Of a stretch of DNA of 52,392 nucleotides, positions 7,690-13,786 are shown piece by piece. Position 1 is the stretch's first letter; each line of letters opens with the position of its first letter. The translations under genes and the position numbers were made by a program. Location of the stretch: the NCBI RefSeq assembly GCF_013166655.1, contig NZ_JABKCA010000034.1:1-52392 (forward strand). The letters are read 5' to 3'. The notes beneath the pieces were generated by a model, which worked only from the letters and a program-made list of their open reading frames with translations, did no database searches and had not been told where the DNA came from. This DNA is from Lentimicrobium sp. L6 (GTDB taxonomy: Bacteria; Bacteroidota; Bacteroidia; Bacteroidales; UBA12170).

Positions 7690-8388
7690 TTAAAAAAGTA
7701 AGATAATGCTATAATAAATTCCTATGGCAATAAAAATAACGGCCACGACGCGGCGAAACCAAGTCTCGAAGATTTTTATATTCTTATAGAAACTCCCAAG
7801 AGAACCCACGCTAAAGGCAATAAGCCAAGCAAAAATAATGACAGGGATTCCTGTGGCAATGGCAAATATTAAAGGAAGATACAAACCACTGGCGCTACTT
7901 ATGGTCATTGGAATGAGTAGGCCAAAATACAAGACTCCACTATAAGGGCAAAATGCCAAGGCGAATAAAATCCCTAGAAGTAAAACGCCCCAATAGCTAT
8001 TTTTAGCTTTTTCTCCAACTTTCTCGTTAAGAGAGCTTAAACCTGGAATATTCAACTTTATTAATCCCAACATAAAAACACCAATTAGTATCATTAATGG
8101 GCCTAAAAGTTTCTCTCCCCATTCCTGTAACCAACCCGCTATTTCGAACTGACTGGCTCCAAAGAAAAATACCAATCCAATAGCAAAATAGGAAATCCCT
8201 CTCCCTAAAGTATAAACCAAGCCATTGATAAATACTTTTCGCCTGTTTTCGATATCCTTACTAATAAAACCAATGGCTGTTATATTGGTGGCCAAAGGGC
8301 AAGGACTTATTGCAGTCATCAAACCTAAAATAAAGGCTGATAATAAAGGGATTTGTGAGTTTTCAAGTATACTATTGAGCAATTCCAT
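7690..8388 (-). CDS. arsG: ArsG-like / CcdA-DsbD-type membrane protein
   Basis: A 232-residue integral membrane protein with about six transmembrane helices. Its two characteristic Cys-Pro sites are SPCPLATN in the first helix and FCPYSGV in the fourth; these are the paired redox cysteines of the CcdA/DsbD transporter fold. In Shewanella the ArsEFG system couples ArsG to export of aromatic aminoarsenicals. Here the protein follows an ArsF-like protein by 2 bp and precedes an ArsP-like permease, matching that context. Alternatively it is simply a CcdA-type reductant transporter feeding the two periplasmic thioredoxins. Confidence 0.8.
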   Translation of the reverse strand: MELLNSILENSQIPLLSAFILGLMTAISPCPLATNITAIGFISKDIENRRKVFINGLVYTLGRGISYFAIGLVFFFGASQFEIAGWLQEWGEKLLGPLMILIGVFMLGLIKLNIPGLSSLNEKVGEKAKNSYWGVLLLGILFALAFCPYSGVLYFGLLIPMTISSASGLYLPLIFAIATGIPVIIFAWLIAFSVGSLGSFYKNIKIFETWFRRVVAVIFIAIGIYYSIILLF

Positions 8389-8390
8389 GA

Positions 8391-8864
8391 TTACTTAAGC
8401 ATTTTGTCAACAGTGGACTTAATTTTCTTCTCCAATTTTTCAGGATTTGTTCTTGCATTTAGGAATGCATTTGAAGTTAAATCTACAATGTCATCACCTT
8501 TTACAAAAATTAAAGTCTGCGCATTGATTTTATATTTTTCTACCATGGCTTTGTTTTCATCTTCCTCACGGTTGATACTTACGAAACTTACTTTGTCACC
8601 ATAAGTGTTTTTTAGGGTTTCCCTAGTTGTTTTCTCCACAGCTTCACAAGTGGCACAACGGCGAGTGGCATGGAAATAATAAGCCATCACTTCTGTTTCT
8701 CCAACCTTCTGTGTATTGCAATCTTTTTTCTCACCAGTGCTTGCTTTTGAGCAACAAGATGTTTTACTGCTAGCTAAAATATCATTTTTTTTGTCACATT
8801 GTGCTGAAATACTCGTGACTCCAACAATAAATAATACGATTAATGTACTTACGATTCTTTTCAT
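8391..8864 (-). CDS. arsF: ArsF-like periplasmic thioredoxin-fold protein
   Basis: A 157-residue exported protein: signal peptide to about residue 22 (SISAQ), a Cys-rich linker (C23, C37, C38, C49), then a thioredoxin-like domain. The domain has the diagnostic YYFHATRRCATCEAVE segment (C70-A-T-C73) of the ArsF family, which is linked to reduction and export of aromatic (nitro)arsenicals. It is immediately upstream of the ArsG-like gene (2 bp). The substrate is not provable from sequence; a general electron-transfer role with the CcdA-like protein is the main alternative. Confidence 0.8.
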   Translation of the reverse strand: MKRIVSTLIVLFIVGVTSISAQCDKKNDILASSKTSCCSKASTGEKKDCNTQKVGETEVMAYYFHATRRCATCEAVEKTTRETLKNTYGDKVSFVSINREEDENKAMVEKYKINAQTLIFVKGDDIVDLTSNAFLNARTNPEKLEKKIKSTVDKMLK

Positions 8865-9147
8865 TTTTCTAATTTTTGTTTTTTTAAGGAATGTGTTATA
8901 AGCTGTCTCTAACGATAATCAGATACATTCGATTTTCAACAAATCTAAGTTTGATTTATACTTTCGACGGCTTCTTGTTTGTTTCAATATTCGTTTAAAT
9001 CAAGGTTTTAATATTTATTACCACCTAAGCTTTAAGGCGCTGATTATCAAATGATGAAGAAATACCATCTTGCTTCGTGATATCTTTGTGACTTTCTGTC
9101 TTAGTGGCTGGTATTTAATATATTGGCTTCCCAAGCCTTCATTCACA
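8865..9147. other. 283-bp gap inside the second arsenic-type operon
   Basis: It separates the small thioredoxin from arsF. On the minus strand a TAGATTTG box (8947 to 8940) fits TAnnTTTG and could give arsF its own promoter 76 bp upstream. A short hairpin GGCTT-CCC-AAGCC lies near 9125-9137. The CTTTGTGACTTTCTGTC-like words near 9083-9105 resemble the degenerate repeats at 39.7 and 40.9 kb. No gene seen. Confidence 0.45.
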
Positions 9148-9411
9148 TTATTTGTTTAATAGTTCTATAATTTCTTTTTTTGAGGGAAGTTTCCCACTCA
9201 TCACCACTTGCTTGTCTACTACCAATCCTGGAGTTGACATCACTCCATATTGCATAATTTCTACAATATCTTCAACTTTGGATACTTGAGCATCTATGCC
9301 CTCCTCGGCTACTACTTCGCGAGTTAGTTTCTCTAGGGTTTTGCATTTTGCACAGCCTGTCCCTAAAATTAAAATTTCTTTATTGGCTGGTTTAATTGTG
9401 TTAAAATCCAT
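9148..9411 (-). CDS. Small redox-active thioredoxin-like protein (MTH895/TM0996 type)
   Basis: An 87-residue cytoplasmic thioredoxin/glutaredoxin-like protein. It has a C-A-K-C active site at C20-C23 (LGTGCAKCKTLEKL) and the MSTPGLVVD cis-Pro motif. This family of minimal redoxins is commonly encoded beside ArsR regulators and SO_0444 permeases. It starts 2 bp after the ArsR stop and is clearly co-transcribed. It probably delivers electrons or handles a thiol-bound metalloid for the permease system (inference). Confidence 0.88.
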   Translation of the reverse strand: MDFNTIKPANKEILILGTGCAKCKTLEKLTREVVAEEGIDAQVSKVEDIVEIMQYGVMSTPGLVVDKQVVMSGKLPSKKEIIELLNK

Positions 9412-9413
9412 GA

Positions 9414-9710
9414 TTATATATTTAAAAATCCTTTGAATAATTCTTGTGCTTCTGCCCAGTTTTCTTTGTTTACACAGTATTTTACTTTAGGCGCTTCTAT
9501 TTTTCCTTGAATGAGTCCTGCATCTTTCAATTCCTTTAAATGCTGTGATAAAGTAGATTTGGCAATGGGTAAATCTTCAGATAAATCTCCACTATAGCAG
9601 CAACTTTGTTGCCCAAGCAAACTCATAATATATACCCTAATGGGATGACTGATTGCTTTGGCATATCGTGCTAATTTTCTTTGATCGTCGGTAATAATAT
9701 CTATTGTCAT
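9414..9710 (-). CDS. Second ArsR-family regulator
   Basis: A 98-residue winged-helix repressor. A Cys-Cys pair (C37-C38, QQSCCYSGDLSEDLPIAKSTLSQHL) stands just before the recognition helix, and C79 lies in the wing, so three thiols are available for As(III) or a similar soft metalloid. It resembles the ArsR at 2486-2818 but is shorter and lacks the C-terminal Cys. It leads the operon with the small thioredoxin, arsF, arsG, permease and thioredoxin genes. Its presumed operator encloses the -7 promoter box 17 to 36 bp upstream, implying autorepression. Confidence 0.9.
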   Translation of the reverse strand: MTIDIITDDQRKLARYAKAISHPIRVYIMSLLGQQSCCYSGDLSEDLPIAKSTLSQHLKELKDAGLIQGKIEAPKVKYCVNKENWAEAQELFKGFLNI

Positions 9711-9727
9711 AAATGGTATTTATTCGT

Positions 9728-9747
9728 TGTTCGCAAAACTACGAACA
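9728..9747 (-). promoter_or_regulatory. ArsR2 operator enclosing the -7 box
   Basis: On the minus strand the sequence is TGTTCG-TAGTTTTG-CGAACA. The six-base arms are perfect complements and the eight-base spacer is itself an exact match to the TAnnTTTG -7 box. A repressor bound here would directly cover the promoter core of the second arsenic-type operon. Confidence 0.65.
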
Positions 9748-9888
9748 TAATTTTAAAATCCTAATGGTTTTTGAATAAAAACTATTGTTGTTTAGAATTG
9801 GGAAGCATAACTGACTTATTGAGATTCATCATAAAACAAGGAAGTGATAATTTTGATAGAGAAAAACTTGCTCCTTTACTTATTGACC

Positions 9889-9917
9889 AAAAAAAGCCCG
9901 AGTTAAAAAACTCGAGC
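9889..9917 (-). terminator. Rho-independent terminator of the sqr-dsrE operon
   Basis: On the minus strand a 9-bp stem (GCTCGAGTT pairing with AACTCGGGC, one G-U pair) with a T4 loop is followed by seven T residues. It lies about 30 bp after the dsrE-like stop and isolates this operon from the arsR2 operon. Confidence 0.85.
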
Positions 9918-9945
9918 CCCATTAACACATAATCCCCATCTTCAA

Positions 9946-10449
9946 TTAGGTAAATATAATTTGAGTTCTGTCGCCATCTGCCATCTCATAAAACTGGCCT
10001 ATGGTAATAATATCTTTTACTTCTTCGTGGAAATCTTCTTTTGTCAGTTTGAACATTTCTACTGCCAATTTGCAAGCAAATATCTCACCTCCACCAGCTG
10101 CAATCATCTCCAAAAACTCACTTGGAGGAGGCATATCTAAGGCATCCATCTGCTTTCGCATCATACTCGAAACACCTGCCTCTACTCCTGGTAAGCCTCC
10201 CAACATGGTAGGAAGTTTCAAGCCGCCTGGCATTCGCATCGCGGGGTTTCCGGTTGTTCCGGTATAGAGCTTGTCCATATATTTCTTGGTAATACCATCT
10301 AAACCAAAAAAGGTGAAAAACATTTTGGTTTCTATTCCTTCCATCACTGCACCATTGGCCATCACCAAACTGGCATATACATCTTCTAATGAGCCTTTAG
10401 CACAAATGATTAAGACTTTCTCCAATGGCTTTTTTTCTTGCTTCTCCAT
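9946..10449 (-). CDS. DsrE/DsrF-like (DsrE2-type) sulfur-carrier protein
   Basis: A 167-residue protein of the DsrE/DsrF/DrsH-like family. Such proteins carry persulfide sulfur on an active-site Cys in sulfur oxidation and tRNA thiolation relays. The likely active thiol is C126 in GGEIFACKLAVEMF; C16 lies near the N-terminal strand. The first 45 residues (VLIICAKGSLEDVYASLVMANGA) form the typical Rossmann-like start, and a Gly/Met-rich loop spans 62-95. It is the last gene of sqr-DUF1641-tusE-dsrE. A role accepting sulfane sulfur made by the sulfide:quinone oxidoreductase fits (inference). Confidence 0.88.
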   Translation of the reverse strand: MEKQEKKPLEKVLIICAKGSLEDVYASLVMANGAVMEGIETKMFFTFFGLDGITKKYMDKLYTGTTGNPAMRMPGGLKLPTMLGGLPGVEAGVSSMMRKQMDALDMPPPSEFLEMIAAGGGEIFACKLAVEMFKLTKEDFHEEVKDIITIGQFYEMADGDRTQIIFT

Positions 10450-10467
10450 TTCTCGTTCTTTTAAATA

Positions 10468-10779
10468 TTAAACACAACTTGTTGGCTTTGGTATTCCAGC
10501 ATATTTAGAGGACAGCTTTAATGGGCCTCCAGGAAATAGCTTATATAATCCTTTGATATCAACGATTCCAGATTTTCCAACTTTTCTAATGGTTAGTGGT
10601 GCTCCTGCCGCATGTTCGTTGCGCAGATATTCCAATACTGCGTAATGGTCATCACTTAAAATAATACCATCTTCTTTGGCTATTTCAGCTGCTATTTCTC
10701 TATTCCACTGGGAGGCATCTGCAAAAAAACCATCCTCAGAAAACATTATATCTACTCCTGCTATATTCTTCTTTTCCAT
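10468..10779 (-). CDS. tusE: TusE/DsrC-family sulfur relay protein
   Basis: A 103-residue DsrC/TusE protein. The family core is clear (NREIAAEIAKEDGI, HYAVLEYLRNEH, LYKLFPGGPLK). The universal penultimate Cys is present at C102 (PTSCV). The second Cys found 11 residues upstream in true DsrC of dissimilatory sulfite reductase systems is replaced by Ser, so it is a single-Cys, TusE-like sulfur carrier. It lies between DUF1641 and dsrE genes with gaps of 11 and 18 bp. No dsrAB genes are present, so persulfide transfer from SQR is the likeliest role. Confidence 0.9.
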   Translation of the reverse strand: MEKKNIAGVDIMFSEDGFFADASQWNREIAAEIAKEDGIILSDDHYAVLEYLRNEHAAGAPLTIRKVGKSGIVDIKGLYKLFPGGPLKLSSKYAGIPKPTSCV

Positions 10780-10790
10780 TTTAATATATT

Positions 10791-11462
10791 TTAGTTTGAT
10801 TCATTTTTATACATATTCTTTGAGATGGAAACCACTAAACCTAAGCTCTTTTGCATGCTAGGATTATTCAGGCTTTTCATTAAACTCCATATTCCCATTT
10901 CCGGAGGATTTTCTATATCCACACTATCCACTGCATCTAATGCACGATTCACCAACTTCAATGTTTTTTTATCTGATATCTTCCTAATGATCTGAACCAT
11001 CTCTGGCAAGTTTCTCTTCACTTCTTCCAAATCTTCAAGGGTCACTTGAGTCACCAGTTCATCTCCTATTTCAGCTATTTTTGTAAAGAATTCGAAATAT
11101 CCTTTGGCCTCAAAATCGGCTAATAGTTTAGAAAAATCGAGTATGGATTCGGTAAGAATAGGCGTCAGATCTTTTGATAAATCTATAACGGATTCAAAGC
11201 CACCCATCATCACATTGAAACTGTTAATATTTCTTAGAAAACTGACCGCTAACTCAGTGAGCTCCTCCGGTCTAATTTCCACTTGGCGCTTGTCCAACTC
11301 CAACACGGTGCTATCATACACATCTTTTCCAATGATGGAAACATCACTGATGAGATCTTGTATTGCTTGAGAACTTAGCCTTTGCTGATTTACATAATCG
11401 AGCAGAACATCCACTTTCTTATTGAGATCTGTTATTTGTTGATTGATTTCTATATTTGTCAT
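10791..11462 (-). CDS. DUF1641 domain protein
   Basis: A 223-residue, largely helical, cytoplasmic protein without signal peptide. It has an N-terminal coiled-coil-like stretch (about 5-45) and the DUF1641 region near the C-terminal half (about 150-215, with LKLVNRALDAVDSVD and PPEMGIWSLMKSLNNPSMQKSLGL). DUF1641 proteins are repeatedly found next to FAD-dependent SQR-like oxidoreductases and formate dehydrogenase genes, but their molecular role is unsettled. Here it is 13 bp after the sqr stop, so an accessory or membrane-attachment role for SQR is plausible. Confidence 0.85.
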   Translation of the reverse strand: MTNIEINQQITDLNKKVDVLLDYVNQQRLSSQAIQDLISDVSIIGKDVYDSTVLELDKRQVEIRPEELTELAVSFLRNINSFNVMMGGFESVIDLSKDLTPILTESILDFSKLLADFEAKGYFEFFTKIAEIGDELVTQVTLEDLEEVKRNLPEMVQIIRKISDKKTLKLVNRALDAVDSVDIENPPEMGIWSLMKSLNNPSMQKSLGLVVSISKNMYKNESN

Positions 11463-11475
11463 GATGTCCTCCTTG

Positions 11476-12708
11476 TTAAACCCTATGTTTGCCGGCCATA
11501 GTCATATGAGCTTCTATGGGCATTTCTTTTCCTCTCAAAAGAATATGCCAGTAAATCCAACGGAATAATACTTTTCCATAGTGATTGATTTTTGTGTTTT
11601 TAAGTAAGCCAAAAGGCCCGATTCCGGGCAAAGGGAAAGTACCAGGCAAGGGTTCTGTATCATAATTAAAGTCTATTAAAGCTCCTTTTCCGTAACCTGT
11701 TTCGATATAACAATTGGCATGTCCATCAAACTTAGCCATCAATGGTCTTCCCTCCATAGCGCTCATGAGATTATCAAATAAGATTTCGGCAGCAAAATGA
11801 GCAACAGAACCTGCTTTTGAAGTGGGTAAATTGGCAGCATCGCCGAGCACAAAAATATTTTCATGTTTTACAGATTGAAGCGTCTCTTTATTTGTAAGTA
11901 CAAAATTCATATCATCGCCCAAACCACTACGCTCAATCATCTCGCTTCCCATATTCACTGGGACAATGGTCAACAAATCGAAGTCAATTTCCTTATCATC
12001 ATAGCTGATGAGTTTCTTGTTCTCATTATCCACTTTTTCTAGATAAAAATCAGGAATGACCTTTATGTTTTTCTCCTCCAATAAATCGCCTAGCATTTTA
12101 CTGGCAACCGGCTTAGTGAAGGCCCCAGACATAGGAGTAACATAGGTGATATCGACTTCATCACGAATACCTTTTTGGGCAAAAAAAGCTTCCGCCAAAC
12201 AAACGAATTCTATGGGTGCTACAGGACATTTATAGGGCAGCTCTGAAATACACATGACCAATTTCCCACCTTCCCAATACTTAAGGTGCTTTTGCAAAGC
12301 CACTGCTCCTTCTATGGTATAGAAATCGAATATGTCCTTATACCAAAGCTTGTCTTTAAGTCCAGGTGTTTCTTCAGGATAGGTTTGCGTTCCTGTTGCA
12401 ATAATCAAGAAATCGTAGTTCAGTTGTTTCCCATCTTTTAACAAGACCTTATTCTCCTCACCTATTACTTTATCAACTTCTGAAAAGATAACCTCAATAC
12501 CTGTTGGGAAGAAATCATATTTAGGTTTTATTACATCGTGTTTATTATAAATATCGAAAGGAATAAATAAAAATCCAGGCTGATAATAATGGGTTTTGTG
12601 TTGATCAACAATGGTAATTTTCCATTCATCCCCATCTAATGCCTTCTTCATTTTGTTGGCCATCATGGTTCCCGCTGTTCCTGCACCCAATATAAGTAGT
12701 TTCTTCAT
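11476..12708 (-). CDS. sqr: Sulfide:quinone oxidoreductase-like flavoprotein
   Basis: A 410-residue FAD-dependent pyridine-nucleotide-disulfide-fold protein of the SQR family. It has an N-terminal dinucleotide motif GAGTAGTMMA (8-17), the ATG motif (LIIATGT, 102-108), and the FAD-binding FVLGDAANLPTSKAGSVAH near residue 305. Cysteines C153, C161 (KCPVAP) and C170 lie in the middle, C161 matching the conserved Cys-Pro of SQRs. The C-terminal stretch FLLR/WIYWHILLRG is amphipathic and could attach to the membrane. It oxidises sulfide and reduces quinone. It is the first gene of the sulfur operon, divergent from a Crp/Fnr gene whose putative sites lie upstream. Confidence 0.88.
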   Translation of the reverse strand: MKKLLILGAGTAGTMMANKMKKALDGDEWKITIVDQHKTHYYQPGFLFIPFDIYNKHDVIKPKYDFFPTGIEVIFSEVDKVIGEENKVLLKDGKQLNYDFLIIATGTQTYPEETPGLKDKLWYKDIFDFYTIEGAVALQKHLKYWEGGKLVMCISELPYKCPVAPIEFVCLAEAFFAQKGIRDEVDITYVTPMSGAFTKPVASKMLGDLLEEKNIKVIPDFYLEKVDNENKKLISYDDKEIDFDLLTIVPVNMGSEMIERSGLGDDMNFVLTNKETLQSVKHENIFVLGDAANLPTSKAGSVAHFAAEILFDNLMSAMEGRPLMAKFDGHANCYIETGYGKGALIDFNYDTEPLPGTFPLPGIGPFGLLKNTKINHYGKVLFRWIYWHILLRGKEMPIEAHMTMAGKHRV

Positions 12709-12733
12709 TTTCTTAGCTTTGTTATTGTGCTAA

Positions 12734-12741
12734 CAAATGTA
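12734..12741 (-). promoter_or_regulatory. -7 promoter box of the sqr operon
   Basis: On the minus strand this reads TACATTTG, matching TAnnTTTG, 25 bp upstream of the sqr ATG. No good -33 element is visible, as expected for an activator-dependent promoter. The nearer FNR-like dyad is centred about 54 bp upstream of the expected start point. Confidence 0.5.
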
Positions 12742-12772
12742 GGTCGTCCATCACAGGGAAAGTGTCCTATTC

Positions 12773-12790
12773 ATATGATAATTATCATAT
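12773..12790. promoter_or_regulatory. FNR-like operator 1: 18-bp perfect palindrome
   Basis: ATATGATAATTATCATAT is a perfect 18-bp palindrome with the core ATGAT-N4-ATCAT, one base per half from the FNR consensus TTGAT-N4-ATCAA. It lies between the divergent sqr and crp/fnr-like genes, upstream of the sqr -7 box. Confidence 0.65.
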
Positions 12791-12792
12791 AC

Positions 12793-12804
12793 TGATATTT
12801 ATCA
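12793..12804. promoter_or_regulatory. FNR-like operator 2
   Basis: TGATATTTATCA lies 17 bp centre-to-centre from operator 1 and is identical to the dyad at 5880-5891. It sits between where the -33 and -7 elements of the crp/fnr-like gene would be, so occupancy would repress that gene while flanking the sqr promoter. Confidence 0.6.
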
Positions 12805-12813
12805 TAGTTTATA

Positions 12814-12821
12814 TATCTTTG
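12814..12821 (+). promoter_or_regulatory. -7 promoter box of the crp/fnr-like gene
   Basis: TATCTTTG matches TAnnTTTG and lies 17 bp before the ATG at 12839. A CTG triplet 19 bp upstream (12792-12794) is a near match for the -33 TTG and falls at the edge of operator 2. Confidence 0.5.
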
Positions 12822-12838
12822 GTTCTTAAACAGAAACC

Positions 12839-13519
12839 ATGGTTTGTCAATGTGAATATTGTGATTTAAAAATGCTTTTCTTCAATTGTATCGATAAGGA
12901 TCAGGTAGAGCACTACTGCGATTCACGTACAGAAACAGCATATAAAGAAGGGGAGTCTATCATTGTTCAAGATCAGAATATTTCTGATTTTTTATATTTG
13001 AAAGAAGGCCTCGTTAAATTATTCAGAACTAATGAACATGGAGATGAGCAGATCATTAGCTTTGGAAAACCCTATGATTTCGTGAGCATACTATCTGTAT
13101 TTTCAAGTTCAAAGTATAATTATTCGGTTACGGCGCTTCGTCCAAGTGTTATTTGCAGCTTCAAGCTGACTCAAATTACCGATTTAATTCAAAGCAATGG
13201 ATTATTTGCCATGCACCTGATTCAAACCTTAACCAAATCTTCCGATAGAATCATCATCAACTCCTTAAACCTCCTCCAAAAAAGGCTATATGGGCGCATT
13301 GCTCATTTATTACTTTACTTTTCTGATGATATCTTTTTCCAAGATCAATTCGATCTCCCTCTAAGTAGAAAAGAGATTTCTCAATATATTGGTTTGACAC
13401 AAGAAAATGTAATACGAGCCTTATCTGCCTTGCGCAAAGATGGTACCATACAGGTTTATGGAAAATCGATTTCAATTATTGATAAGGAACGCTTGCTAAG
13501 GATGCGAGAGCTGAGTTAA
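12839..13519 (+). CDS. Crp/Fnr-family regulator with cysteine-rich N-terminus
   Basis: A 226-residue regulator: cyclic-nucleotide-binding-like beta-roll (about 25-125), long dimer helix (about 125-155), C-terminal HTH (about 165-220). The recognition helix (GLTQENVIRALSALRKDG) keeps the Glu and Arg that read TG/CA steps in CRP and FNR. The N-terminus carries C3, C5, C8, C17 and C27, and C106 sits about 90 residues after C17. This resembles the spacing of the three N-terminal and one distal Cys ligands of E. coli FNR's [4Fe-4S] cluster. It is divergent from sqr. A redox- or sulfide-sensing role is inference; a cluster-free CRP-like regulator is the alternative. Confidence 0.88.
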   Translation: MVCQCEYCDLKMLFFNCIDKDQVEHYCDSRTETAYKEGESIIVQDQNISDFLYLKEGLVKLFRTNEHGDEQIISFGKPYDFVSILSVFSSSKYNYSVTALRPSVICSFKLTQITDLIQSNGLFAMHLIQTLTKSSDRIIINSLNLLQKRLYGRIAHLLLYFSDDIFFQDQFDLPLSRKEISQYIGLTQENVIRALSALRKDGTIQVYGKSISIIDKERLLRMRELS

Positions 13520-13786
13520 TGTCAAGTTTTTATCATAAGTCAAAACCCATCGGGGAAATCACCTAAGCCCATTTACCGGCTAAATATAGAGAGAACCTTT
13601 AGTGACAGACTACAGAGAGGCAATATATTTGCCCTGTTTGTTTCGTAACAAGCATTGGAGCTCTTGAGGAAACCAATATTAATTAACCAAAGAATATATT
13701 GTTCAAGATTATCTTTGAAACTTCTAAAAGGGTTCCTTTTTTCGTTCTTAATACTTTAATATATATTTGTAAGAATAATATGAAGT
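13520..13786. other. Intergenic stretch between crp/fnr-like gene and M1 peptidase gene
   Basis: About 267 bp without a gene. It contains a weak hairpin GGCAA-TATAT-TTGCC (13619-13633) followed by a T-rich stretch, which may end the regulator transcript. Near the far end lies a TATATTTG -7 box (13762-13769), 17 bp before the peptidase ATG. Confidence 0.45.
13762..13769 (+). promoter_or_regulatory. -7 promoter box of the M1 peptidase gene
   Basis: TATATTTG fits the TAnnTTTG consensus and lies 17 bp upstream of ATG 13787. The -33 element is only loosely matched (TTTCG near 13740). Confidence 0.45.
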
